A stretch of 37,742 bases of DNA from Euprymna scolopes. Lineage: Eukaryota; Mollusca; Cephalopoda; Sepiida; Sepiolidae. The notes under the pieces were generated by a model that saw nothing but the letters and a program-made list of their open reading frames with translations, had not been told where the DNA came from and did no database searches. The stretch covers positions 31,224,130 through 31,261,871 of the forward strand of contig CM044523.1 of assembly GCA_024364805.1 (NCBI GenBank), read 5' to 3'. Numbering within the stretch: position 1 is the stretch's first letter; the number at the start of each line of letters is the position of its first letter. The position numbers and the translations under genes are program-made. This document shows positions 1 to 14,000 of the stretch, one piece after another.

Positions 1-138
1 GTTTTTAATTATAAACATTGTAGCAGTTTTGTTGTTTTTACCTTTAAACAAATTTTTTTGTAAATTTGCAAACAAATAAAAATTAAAAACTAAAATGACT
101 TTTCTCAATCCTGAGCAATGCCGGGTAATTACAGCTAG
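1..138 (+). mobile_element. Helitron-like 3' end, truncated by window edge
   Basis: It ends GAGCAATGCCGGGTAATT, then ACAGCTAG, with T following. A degenerate GC stem a few bases before CTAG, inserted before a T, is the typical Helitron 3' terminus. The rest lies upstream of the window, and the left limit here is only the window start. The complete Helitron at 30707-31445 has a related stem. Confidence 0.6.
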
Positions 139-1578
139 TAAATAATAAATGTGACTTACCTTATTTACACTTTGTTGCAGTTTCACAGAACGTCTGATTG
201 TTATAAATACTTAAAATCTTCATACATCTGAATGCAAATTTAAATTTAATAGAAAAGCGAATTCTGAAATCTCTTTTTAAAAAAAAAACAAATGTATGAA
301 GTGTATCACCAAGCATTGTCACATAAAATTACCTTGCATGTATGATATTCATAAATATGTGATTATTTATACATTTAATCTGATTTATTAAAGAACAGTA
401 TCTACCTTATTATATTCTGAATCATCCCTGTTTGCTGGTTTTTATTTTAGGTGATTATTTAAAAATATATCGTTATTGCCTGTTTTCTCAGCCAAACTAA
501 GTAATTAAAAAATAAATTGTAACAAAGTATGTTATTATATTGCCAATAACACAGTATAACAATAACAAATGAACTGTTTAATTTCTCAACTTAAATGCTA
601 TTTGCATGTGACTTTGAAAATTTAACACAATATGTTTATATGTTAAAAAAGATGTACGATATGAAAAGTAAGAATATATACAAGTGTGCTGTTTTATGAA
701 TTTGTTTATTTTGTTTTATTGTGACATAAATATTTATATGTTGACATTTTGGTTATAAATTATTGGTTTTTATTTTTAATCATTTTGATGCTTACCTTTT
801 ATAAATTCATGCTATTTTCTTTGAACAGAATTCTCAAATTATATTCAAAGCATGTGCTACTTTTTAAATTTTCACAGTTAATGTCAACATTAATTTTTAT
901 TTTAATTTTCATATTTAAATAATCTAGTACTATGTTTATATGTTTGTATTTTAGAATTTACCATTGACTTGTCCTTGAATGGATTTTCTTATATAATTTT
1001 TTCTCAATTATTAATATTGGTATTTATAGTTGTTTTGTAGATTACATAAGCTATCAAACACTTATTCATTAATCAATAATTAGTTTTAATCCAACAATTA
1101 AGGGTTGATTAAAATGGCAGACTTCACATCTTAGATATGGGTATTTGAAAAAAATAATATTTTCCTTTAGTTTAGAAGCCATGATACATTACTTTTTCCT
1201 TGAACCTTAAATAAAGCCAGAAATTTATATTTCACAATGGTTTAAAGATTTAAAAAGTAAATGATGGAACTATAAAATTCAAATATATCATGCATTATGA
1301 TTTCTAAACAAAAGTTTAATAAAAAATCACATTTTTTTTAACTGCCTTTGTCATATCAAAGACCTGGCATGCTTAAGATTGTTTCATGGCTTCCTGTGAA
1401 AAAGTACTGATTGTGCAATTCATACAGAAATATTTTTGCCCATGTTAAAAGTTTCTAAAAATTCATGATACATTTAAATCTAAGTACAAAAAAAAAATAT
1501 AAGCACATTTTTTGTTTGTTAACTGTTTTTTAAATGTTAATCAAAACAAAATAAAATTTGAAATTGTTAATTTTTCAG
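139..1578. other. AT-rich intron sequence, nothing recognised
   Basis: Very AT-rich DNA with poly-A and poly-T runs. I find no convincing exon, RNA gene or repeat boundary on either strand. It is presumably part of the intron upstream of the first visible exon. Confidence 0.6.
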
Positions 1579-1638
1579 GCGAGTGAATCAGCTGAAGAGA
1601 TTCCAAAACAGAAGAATGATGAAGAGCTGGTTAGAGAA
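1579..1638 (+). CDS. RAP1GAP: RAP1GAP exon a (first in window)
   Basis: Sixty bases, phase 0 at both ends, acceptor TTTTTCAG and donor GTAAGT. It encodes an acidic 20-residue linker ending NDEELVRE. The linker is poorly conserved, so the call rests on clean splice sites and on its in-frame joining to the next exon. It lies between the usual N-terminal GoLoco region (not in this window) and the GPYP segment. Confidence 0.8.
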
Positions 1639-4600
1639 GTAAGTAGATTTAATGTTTGGATGTTTCTTCAAATTTGTTTCCAAAAAAAAATTATAACCTG
1701 ACCTATTTTCGTTTTAACGCCTCCATCTTTTATCTTTGGCTGAAGAATGATGCAGTTTTGTTTGCTTTAAAATCCAATTCCTCATTTTACAATAGAAACA
1801 GGTTTTAATATACAATTGCAGCTGTGTAACACATATGGCGAACAGTAATATAAGAAATAAGGCAGAACCAGACTGAGACATGACGTGAATTAGGTTTATC
1901 AAATTGGTTGAATGTTATGTTGCATTGGTTTCTGTATGCACTCATGCGACTATAGGATAAACTTCCTACAGAAAAAAAGGAAACACATATTTCCTTTTTC
2001 CTTTCTGGTTCAATTTCACTTATAAATTAAAAGAACAAACTTGTTTTTCAAACTCAACAAATATTTAAAAAAAAAAAAGATCATATAAATGGTGAAAAAC
2101 ATTGTTTAGGTTATTAAATTTACAAACTTTCTTTTTTCCTATATGTACTTAGTGTCAATGGAATTTCCATGAACAGTTTCTTTCCAAAACACCCATCTAT
2201 GAAACACATTACCATGAGATTGCTTCTCTGCAGGCTACAACATAGTCATATTCAAATCCAATTAATCTCTATTCATTTTGTTTTTACCTTTGCTTTTAAT
2301 TAAATGTGATACTTAAATAAGACAATGTTGTTTTGTTTTGGAATTTTTGAGAGATGATAATTTGTATTATTTGGGTTATTCAAACTACTTTTCTCATCTT
2401 GAGTGTTATTTTCTCAATGTTTTGGTTGATGTGAACTCTGACCTACTTCAGGTGTATATTACTGAATTTTGGAATCTGCACAGACTTTTGAACGGAACTC
2501 TTTATTTAATCTACAGAGATGGCAAGGAGCCATGTCATAACAGATGAAACACTTGAGTGATGCTCTTCTGGAGGTTCAGTCCTCTGTGCGGATGATATTC
2601 ATAATATAATTACAAATTACTTCGGACTTCTACCAAGTCATCGATGGTGGAATGAGAGCATGCTACTTCCATGGATTAAATAAACGGATTCATTTGAAAT
2701 TCCGTGCAGACTCCAGAGTTTGACATAAAGATTCCAAATTTCAACAAAATACATTTTTTTTTTTACATAGAAGTTACCACTTGTCAAGGCCTGATAGCCA
2801 TTCAAGGATATGAGTAAATGAGTGTATGATGGTCACTGAGGCAACAGCATATTAATAGTCAGTGGTGGAAATGGGGTAGAAATGGAATATTGGGGGGGGG
2901 CAACAAAAACTTATTTACATTAGACTTGAAGATGATCATATTGTAGTCAACTGAAAAGCAGGCCAGCAGAACAGAGTTCCATAGGCAAGCAGTTCTTGAG
3001 AAACAGCTATGTTAATGGAATTTGCATTTAGAGTTCAGCATAGATAGAGAGGGGGGGATGCTGTTGATAGTTGTTGTAGATAGACGAGTGTTTGTTTTGT
3101 GAAAGTTTGGCAAGGGTGCAATTGAAATTCAGATGAGTTCCTGCCATGAAAATAATGATAAAGAAGTTTGGAGGTTATATCAGCTGAAATGTGAAAACTC
3201 AAGATGAGAACATTAGTCGGAAAAATACAGATAATACAGACATTTTTAATTCTAAAAATTCAATGAAATTTTTATAAATCTCAGACATTTTAATTATTCT
3301 ATAAAATTCAATTAAATTTTAATCAATCTCAGACATTTTAATCATTCTATAAAATTCAATGAAATTTTTATCAATCTCAGACATTTTAATCATTCTATAA
3401 AATTCAATTAAATTTTTATCAATCTCAGACATTTTAATCATTCTAAAAATTGAATGAAATTTTAATCAATCTCAGACATTTTAATCATTCTATAAAATTC
3501 AGCTTTTCTCAGTCCATAATTTCACACGAGTTTTAACATACTGATACATTTTTCATTGCTTTTTTGGGTGTGGCTTCTTAAACAAATTAAAGGTTCCAAA
3601 TATATCTAATTATTATAACCCCTAGGTAATTTGGCAAGTATTTTATCTCTTTTGTTATCAATAGCTTTCTTCCTACAAAATCAATATTTGTAAGTTTTTC
3701 TTGTAAATTGTTGCAGCATGTTGTTAAGAATAAAATTGCATTTAATTCCTTCCATAAAATATTTTGTCTGGATTGGAATTATTATTAAATAGCTGCTATC
3801 TTAAAATAAATAAGATATCCTCTGTGTTTGTCAATGCAGTTAATTTCCTTTGATTGAAACAAACAATATTTTGGGGAAAAATAGCATTTAACCATTAAAA
3901 GTAAAGTAAAAAAAAACAAATTGCAAATAAATACACTATCGACTAAAATTCATTGTTTACGTATAAATAAATTTGGATGTTTTATAAATTCAGTTATTTT
4001 CCTTATGTAACAAAACCAAAAAGAAACATTAGTGTATTTAAAATTAAAGAAAATAAGGTATAATTTTTAAGTGTTGAATAAATTAATACAATAAAAAATC
4101 TCAATAGAATTTATGATAGACTTGTTTTATTTCATTTTAAGCTTCTGTTATCACTGGCAGTCATATATCACTAGCAGTTATATATCATTAGCGGTCATAT
4201 ATTAAGATTCTTTTAGATCATAAATTATTTATTATTGACATTTAGTTCTTGTATTTTGTGAGCAATATTGCTGATAAAGGTGATGAATTGCTGTTTTCTG
4301 TTTCAGAATCTATCCATCCAATTTTTTTACCTAGAAGTAGTTTTTTCTTCTCAAAGTAGTTTTTCTTTCGCTCCTTACATCAAGTGGCTTCATGCTTTGT
4401 CTGGAGAGATCTTTTAAAAATGGATACAAACTCTACAACATTAAAATAAAACAAGTGAAGCATACATGGTTCCCCGTGAGTGCACAGTAAACGAGGCATA
4501 AAAAAAGACTAAGTTCAGCAATTGCCCTCCCTCCTCCCATTTAGTCCCAAAAGTCCCCAGGGGACATCAAATCCTGATGAAAATGAACAAACAGTGCACT

Positions 4601-7600
4601 TTTTAGGTCTTAACATATGTAAATTTGAGTTCTGCACCATGCAAAAAAAGAAATGACGAAGTCCATCATTTGCACACACCCTCACAATTAAACCCAAAAG
4701 TGCCCAGGGCCTTAACATATTTAAATTTGAGTTCAGCACTATGCAAAACTGCTAAATAGATAGGCACAGAAAATTTTGGACAAATATGGTAAAATAGTCT
4801 AAAAAAAAAGGAGTGTTTTTATAAGCCCTAAAAGAGATCATGGGGCACACCCAAAAGTTATCGCAAAGTATAGACAAACAAAATTATATAGAAATCAATT
4901 AGTTACAATTTTTCAGAAAGTTTTATAAAAATCTAAAGCATTAATTTTTTTTTAATAAGTACCAAAGTGTCAATTTTAGCCATTTTAACTGGAGTTTTCC
5001 CGGAAAATCCATTCTGTAACCTTTTTACTCATATCATGTTTAATGTTTGTGCCAAATTTCAAAAAAATTCCAAGGCGTAGTTATTGCGAAAAGTGTGGGC
5101 AGACGAACGGACGAGGATGATTTTACAGGTCCACCCTCCTTTTGTCGGGAGACCAACAAATTTTGTAAAATTATTGAAAATTGTGTAATTAAATATTGCT
5201 ATGAAATATTTAGGTGTTTGGATTATAAGAATGGTCTGTTTAATTTAAATTACAAAATTAACTATATAATTAAAAATGAAATTAGCCAATTAAAAAATAC
5301 TAATAAAATGTAAAATTATCTTTATTGAAAATATTACAATTTTACAAAATAAGTGGTTTTTATCTATTTTTTATAAGAATGTCTTTTTTTGGTATCAGCT
5401 ATAGCATTTAAATATATTAGCTTTAATACTTTACTGGTGTTTCACTGTATGACCTGATTTAGAATTTAAAAATAAAAAAACGATTTTTTTTTCTTGCGGG
5501 GCATGGGAGCAACATGGTAAAACCTGGAAGAGATGAGTTATCTACCCTTGTATATTTGTTTATATTTTTTATTGATCTTTGTTTTTTCAGTAACAGAAAT
5601 TTGTTTGCTATTATTGTATCATTCTTATTTGTATCCTTTTGTTTTATTTATTGTTTTGGTGTTTTGTTTTATTCCTTTTTTTCTCTAATTTAGTTGCTGT
5701 CCAAACCTGGTCCTTATCCGATGATTGTCTTGCCCCAGTCTGGACGTTACTGGCTTGATGGCACCCCAAATGATAGTGATACCCCTGGCAAGATTAAATT
5801 GGAAAACACTGGGTTAGAAAATGCAAAATGTTACCGGGAATATTTTCTTGGAAAGGTAAATATATGTGATATTTCTGAGGTTTACATGGTTTCCATATTT
5901 TGGTTTCTACTTTTGAAAATGTTTTGGGTCAGTAACCCATATGGAATGAGGTTACAAAAATAGGCAGAGAGAAACATTGGGAGATAAGGAAATGAATGCG
6001 CATGGTAGCTTACACTCATTTCCTGAGTAGACCAACTATAGAGATAAACTTAGATGTGAATAATTAAGAAACAAAGGGTGGATAATCACATGATTAGAAA
6101 TAAATATTACAATAATTAATTGTAACAGAACATGCAATAAATTCAAATAAAGCTTCTTAGAGTGTTCTACTGAACACCTGGTTAAGTGAATAAAAGTTTG
6201 GTAAAGAAATCTTCTTGAAGAGATTGTAAGTTTCATTCTTGATGAAAGCATTTAAGAAAAAACTAATACAAGATATCTGAAGTCCTTTTGAGTGTATTTT
6301 AAAAAAGATAAAAAACAGTTGAAAACAATCTGAAACATGTAAAGAATGTAAATACCATTTGTTTTCGGTGTTTTATCAGAATTGGTATCACTTTCGATTT
6401 CTTATCCCAGAATTTGGTTAATTCTACTTTGACTTTGGAATAATTGTCATTTTTCTTTTTCAAATTCCCACTTCATCACACTGATCATCATCTTCATTAT
6501 TTCAACTCACAATCCATCCATCTTATTAACCTCAAGTATTTTTTTAACTTCATAAGTAAAATTAGTAAAAAATTAGTAAAAAATTTAATAAAAAAACAAA
6601 AAAAAACAGAAATCGCCATGTTGATTATTTTACATGTACTATGTTGTTGGCCATCAACAGTTGTATCATATCCAAATTATCACTTATGTCACTGTTACAT
6701 AGACTACTAGAATTTTTTAATAGTAATAAGTGTCATATTTACCCCAACTATACTTTTTGTCGGGTGCTGAATTCTGTATGAATAAAGTCCGTCACACATT
6801 AACACTGTACAACATGTGTATATTTATTTCTTGAGACTATCCTCCAGCCTAGAATATCAAATTGAATTCATATTAAAAACAAAATTATATCTATCTTCTA
6901 ACATCTTGCTAGATTTTCAAATAGCAATCCACCTGATATGAACTAGTGTATTTGTTTTTTTTTTTTTCTTTACCTTTCACTATGTTATTAGGACAAATAT
7001 ATTTTGTTTTGCATCAGTTTCTTTCTGAAAATACTTATTCAGCTAAGAAGACTTTTAGAAGGGATACTTTCCCCATAGTCACTAAAAATTCTTAAACATT
7101 AAAACAACGTCATCATGTCAAGAGTTATTTCCTTGAATTCTTCCAAATATATTTTATATTTTTAGACATTATAAGGAAGTTTCCACATTAATTACACTAG
7201 CAAAACCAGACACCATAATGACGTTCAACACTGGACAAGGCACACACTGCTAATTAATTTGACACTCATAGTCTTTAAATCAGTGATAACTACATTTCTT
7301 TCGCCTCCATCAAAATAAAACTTATATAACTGGATTCACAATAAAATTTACTTTAAAATGGTATTTTAATATTTTTGTTGTGATTTGTATATTCAAAGAA
7401 ATTGCTATTTAAATCAGACTGTTAATGACGAAACATGCCAACATAGCATGGCCGCTGGCAGTAGATCACTTTTTTAAGCGGTTGGGGTGTATTCACATAA
7501 ATACTCAAAGTGGAAGTTGTACCCGTCGACGACGTTTCTAGCTGTTTTAGCTAATTAGGGAAAAGAATCGTCTTTGCTATGAAATTTGAATACGACACTT

Positions 7601-10600
7601 CCAGTCAAAAGTTAGAAGATCTCAAAGTTGACGCTTTGTAGTACCAAGATAATTAAAGACAGAAACTGTGTTCAAACACTATTTAATAGTGAAAATATTA
7701 ATTTCTTTAATTCTAAAATTTGAAAAGAATTGGATAAAAACTTATGTACAAATAGATAGAAGTAATGACAACTGCATATAAACATAAGAATTGTTGTGTG
7801 CCGAGATGCACGCAAAAATCTGTAAACAAGTGTTCGTCAACTAACTTACAAACATAACATATTCATTTTATTTTTTTTATTATTTAGAAAACATAAGTTT
7901 TAATCATGGACAAGAAAAGAATATATTTTTGAAAAAGAACAACTTACAATGGACATTTTTTTTTGTTTTGTTTTTTTTTGTACTTAGTTTTCGTGTCACA
8001 AATAAAACATCTCAAAGTTGATGCTTTGTAATATAAAGATAAATAAAGATAGAAACTGTGTTCAAACGCTATTTAATAGTGAATATATTAATTTCTTTTG
8101 TCCTAAAATTTCAAAAGAATTGGATAAAAACTTATTATGCACAAATCGATAGAAGTAAAGACAACTGCATATAAACATGAGAATTTTTGTGTGCCGAAAT
8201 GCGCACAAAAAAAAATCTGTAAACAAAACTTACAAACATAAATTATTCATTTTATTTTTGTTATGTAGATAACATAAGTTTTTAATTATGGGAAGGAAAA
8301 GAATATTTTAAAAAATAAATTCTTCGAAAAAGAATAACCAAATGTGAATATGCTTTTAAACCACTTATCCAGTTAAGTAAAAGAATGATTTTTATTGGGT
8401 TTGTTTTACAATCCACAGAGGTATGAAAAAGTGGTCAAAAAACAAATATATAACAAATAAATGTTACCAAAGGCAAGTTACTCTTCTACCGACCTCGATA
8501 AATTTTTGGTGTTGTAAATGTTTATTCTGTTCAAAAAACAAGTAGTGTCGAGCGTTACATGAGAGCAAGAAAAAATGGACGTGATGTCCTTGAAATCTCC
8601 ACAATGACTTAAAAATAAAAAATTATACAAAATAGTAGTAGAAACTCACCCGATAATTGTCACGGTAACTTGAAGCTGTTAAAATGAAATTGAATTATCC
8701 TAATTAGTCTAACGAACTTGAAAACATAATTGTAATCTGCACAAAATTTCCTTTATTTGATATGCTACAAGCCATACTTTGTTAATTTCTTTAAATTGTG
8801 TCGTGGTTGCCATCTTGGATTTCCTGGTTGCCATCTTGGATTTTTAACTGTGTAATGATGACAAATGATAATGTCCATCAAAATAATATTTCGCATGATG
8901 ATAAAGCCTTACCTCCCATTTTTTAACGTTTTTTTTATGATGCTTCTACTTAAAGCTGTTAAAATGAAACTTAATTATGCTAATTAGTTTAATGCACTTG
9001 AAAACATTATAATTGTAATCTGTACAAAATTTCCTTTAATTTGATATGCTACAAGCCATATTTTGTTTATAATTTTTTTGAATTGTGTCATAGTGGCCAT
9101 CTTGGATTTTTTGGTCGCCATCTTGGATTTTTCATGATGCTATAATGGCAAATGATAATGTCCATCAGAATAATACTTCCTATGATGATAAAGCCTTACT
9201 TACCATTTTTCCTAGCTGTTTTTATGATGTTTCTACTCAAAGCTGTTAAAATGAAACTGGAATATGCTAATTAGTCCATTAGTTACCAAGTGAGATGGTC
9301 ATAAATAACACCAACTGAACCTTCATGGTATTATGATATTTTCAAAATTTCATCATATCTTAAAAATATCTGTAGATACAACTTTTTAAAGATGGGTTAG
9401 TCTGTAAATTGTGCAAATCTCCTACCATTTTCAGTCACAAACTTATATGCATTTGAATAGGATTGACTTAAGGCAAAATGTCCAGTGAGCCAAACATTTT
9501 TTAATACCTTGAATGGTCATAATTCCAGTTCTAATGGGCTGGTTTTAAAAAACTGAAGATATTATTTCTTTGTTTTTTATGTTCTTTTCAATAATGCTTG
9601 ACTTGAGTTTATTCAATCTAAAGAAAAAAATATGGTGTGGTATTGCTGATTACACATTAATTATTTGACCTTTTACTTAAATAGATTAAAACTTTTTAAA
9701 CATTCCAGTTTCACAAAATAATCTGATAACAGAATTGTTCACTAAAATTTTTTTCCATTTCTTTTCAAAAAAAGAGTCACTTATTTTGTTTTTACTCCTG
9801 CAGAAACTTTGGGTATATACTTCTACTTTGCTATACAATTGGATTAGTAAATATCTATCATCAAACTGTGCATATGTAATAATTGTATCAGTTTCTATAT
9901 TAAGATCCTACAATATGTTAGCTTCTCAGGCATAAGACCTATTTATGGTGTTACTACTACTACTACTAAATTGTGCCTGTGTATAGCATTTGTATAATGT
10001 TTTAACGTGCTGACATTTTGGTCAAGTATCATAAGAGTAAAAGATTTTTTACCATTTTACTTTTTTCAGGAACATTTTAACTATTACATAACCGACGATA
10101 TACTCGGCCCAATTGTGATGTCAATGAAGATGGATAATTCAACACCACAGGAATGTGTCCGCATCATTTTAAGGTAAAATTATTTCATTTTCTTGTAATC
10201 TAAAATTGTATGCTTTGTTTTACCATTTTCTTGTTAATATTTAATTCTTTTTAATAATTATTTCTATTTGCTTTTTTCCCCCCAGAACGAAAACGTTTGT
10301 ACGGCATGAAATTGTCCCGTCCAATATTATTAGTGATTTTCCAACTCCAGACAAATTAGCAAAAGTAAGTAAAATGATTGTTATACACAATTTCATTTGC
10401 TCAACTCAAACGAAAGATATGTACTAAGGATTTTCTTTTTTTTTTCTGTAAGGCTGAGGTTCAGGAGGTTTAATGTTTTGAAATCTTAAAAGAAAAATGT
10501 CTCCCTTTTTATTTATCTGACAACTATGTGGAAAGATTCTGTATACCTAAGAGATTTCAATTAGAAAGAATGGATGAGAAATTTCCTTCTTGTTCCTCTA

Positions 10601-11000
10601 ACTAATTCTTACAATAGTTTATTTGTGGGTGGAGGTCAGTTTTACTTTGTTTTTAACTGATAATATGAGTTTGTTTTATTCTGCTGATGAAATTTATTTT
10701 TTCTTTCTTTTCAGTGTTTATGCGAGGAAATTTCCATAGAGAAATTCTATCCTGTTTTATCTCCAAGAGTAAGTATGAAAAACAAACTTTGTTCAGTTCA
10801 GTACAATTTTTGGATATTCTAATCATTGTGATTTCAGCTATCATTTCTCAATAATAATAACCAGATAGAATATCTTATTCTACAAAAGAACATATAAAAA
10901 TAAATTTAAAAGTAAAAACGTTTTCAAAAACAAAATCTTTTAATGAAATCATTTTTATTTTTCATTTGATTGAAATATTTGGGCATCATTCTGGAAATTC

Positions 11001-11033
<33 letters not shown>

Positions 11034-14000
11034 NNNNNNNNNNNNNNNNNNNNNNNNNNNNNNNNNNNNNNNNNNNNNNNNNNNNNNNNNNNNNNNNNNN
11101 NNNNNNNNNNNNNNNNNNNNNNNNNNNNNNNNNNNNNNNNNNNNNNNNNNNNNNNNNNNNNNNNNNNNNNNNNNNNNTCCAGGGATTATTTTTCACATAA
11201 AATGACAATCCAGGGATTATTTTTCATATGAAATGACGATCCAGGGAATATTTTTCATATGAAATGACAATCAAGGGATTATTTTTCATATGAAATGACG
11301 ATCCAGGGATTATTTTTCATATGAAATGACGATCCAGGGATTATTTTCTCCTCAGTCTCAAAGCTAACAGCATATCGGCTATTTCTGAAATGGACTTTTT
11401 TCCCTGTTGACTGCAGTATATTGCTGGTCCTGTGCAGTTGTAGGAGATTCACCCTCTGAGGCTTCAGCTTCTCTCTTTGAAAAGGGTTTAGTTTATAGCT
11501 AATCATCTGAGATGCCCCTACTGGGGAATGCAGATAATGCTGCCCAGCCATTTTTTGCAGTCCAAAGTGCTTTTCCTTTAAGGCGTTTGGCTCTTCAATC
11601 CTCGTTTTTGACACTTGTGTCACATTTTCCTGCCCTGGAAAAGAGATAAGTAACTCTACAACTGCTACTAATAATATTTACGCATTTGTATGCACGTTTT
11701 TTTAATGAAAATAAACATAAAAATGTTAATTTTTATTTCACTATTTTCTCATATATTATAGAAAATCAAAATTGAATCTTAAAAAACAAATCCACTAAAA
11801 TAGTATGAGACACTATTGTCATCTAATATATAAAGTTAAGTCGTCTGGATTCATGACTGCAATAGAATTGTATCTGACAAATTTCTACAGAATTTCAAAC
11901 TGAACATATTACTATGAACCAAGTTTAACAAAATGGAAGAAGCTTAAAGATTATATTTGTCAAAGTATTGCAAAAATAAAATCCAAAATAAAAATAATAG
12001 TCTGAGTTATCCTGATGTTATTTCCGAAATCAAAATGAAACTTTATTTCTTGTGAAGAGTTTATTTTCCTTACACTTATTGTAATTAATATCACTCAAAA
12101 CTAGGCATTAGCCTTTTGGTTAAGATCAATATATAGTATCTGTTCTGATACTACACTTTCTCGTTTCTGTCCTCGGTCAGTGAAGGAAAAGTTTTTCTTG
12201 ACTGAGGCTTTTTTTGTTTCTGTACCAATTCAGCTTTCCCCTTTTTGGGGAACTGGATTTTCTCCATATTAAAAACTGACCTTGTGTCTAATTCTGCTCT
12301 TGTGGGAAGGTAAATGAATAGAGATTTATAATAGCTCACATTGTAAAACAGTAGATATACTCGGGTCATCTTTTGGTTTATCCACTGCCCAGTTTAAGTT
12401 CAGCAGATATTGAACAAATCATTTTGGAGACATTTTTTACTGTTTTTCACCCCAAACAAAGCATATTGTCACTTGGGATGTAAGGGACTACTATTTGGAA
12501 TCATGTCTAACAGGGAACTGTAGGGAGTTGAGCAGCAGGATGTTTGTTCACATTACATTTAAACTTCTGCAGTTTAGTACAATTAGGGAGGGAATTTCAA
12601 TGTCTAGCAGTTCGAGAGAAGAAACTATTAGAGTAGAAGGCTTTCTGGCATCTGGGTACCTCAATAGTGAAAAGGTGGGATTTTGTTGCTTGTCAGATTA
12701 GTCAAGAGGGCACAAGTGCTATAAGTCCATCAGGGCATATTTCATTAAAGTACTTGTAAAACGGGCACAGGGATGCAAAATTGTGGCGATGGGACAGAGG
12801 TTGGAACTTGACTGACAGTGCGAGACTTATTAGATTGATAACTCTTCTTTGTATCCTTTCCAAGATGGAGAGACTAGTGGTAGATGCACCAGCTCAGATG
12901 TTCCATGCATGGGTGTTCACTAAATATTGTCACATTTTTGTTCATACGTTGTCCAGTCATTATTATTTTTGTATCATTGGTTTGTGTGTGCAAGTATGTT
13001 TGCTTTTAGACATATGATTGCGCTGTGGATGGTTATCTAGTTTCACTCTTATTAACATAATAATTAGAAACTATTCACAAGGGATTATTGAGCTGACTAA
13101 AATAACATTGTTTTCTATTTTTCTTCCTCAGGCATCTGAAAAAATTGTTGCCTATGATGAACATGTGCTGTGTAGTAAATACAAGTTTGGTGTTATCTAT
13201 CAACAGTTTGGACAGGTAAGTAATTTGATTTGTACTTTAGTCTTTTTGTTGTAAAAACAGAACAAAATATGTACAAGAAAAAGTTTTGAATTTCTAAATA
13301 TTTAATCAAATATAATGTAATATTTTATCAAACATAAAATTTTTTTTAAAAAATTACTTGATTCTGCATTAAATAACCAAAAAATGATTGATATGCCATA
13401 AAACAAAACAGGCAAGCAACCATTTTAACTAATTATTTAAATTAGTAAGGAAAAAAAATGAAATAAATTAGATGGACTTCAAATATACTAGATAAATGTG
13501 GTCTATTAGGTCACCCATTTAGCTCTACTTAGATTGTTTGAATCAGGAAAAAGTGAGTTTACAAAGCCAGTTGAATATAAAAAGACAAAATCCAAAATTA
13601 GTCTTTTTCAAGTTATGAGTTAAATAATATTACTATCTTTGGTGATATTCTCTTTTACTTATAATGGATTATTCTTTCTTTTTGTTATTACGTTTGACTG
13701 TTAATAAATGAAGAAAAAGTGACAGCAGTGACAGAATGATAGAAAGTAAGGGATGAGTCACTTGATGAATTAGTTGCAAGTTACGGCTAATTAAACCAAT
13801 TAAAATCAAAGTTTTCTTAAACACTACTCAATCCCAAAACTAAGAAATATTTTAGCATGTATTTTGTGTGCATAGGAAAAAAGCCAGAGTAAACAATCAT
13901 TAATTAACTAAGTATTAAGTAATTTGTATTGTTGCAATATTTTTGCTTTAATGTAAGAGTATACCTCATGAATTTGGCCGATTCTATTTATAACCATGTG

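Noticed and set aside
5047-5313. 88-codon forward frame
   Set aside because: Its first half is the end of a dispersed repeat and its second half AT-rich intron; no family match or splice support.
10924-11208. Open frames crossing the N run
   Set aside because: They exist only because N was translated as unknown residues.
12102-12160. A functional U2 snRNA gene
   Set aside because: Only the first quarter of U2 is present, with no Sm site or 3' stem-loops, and another copy shares the non-U2 body.
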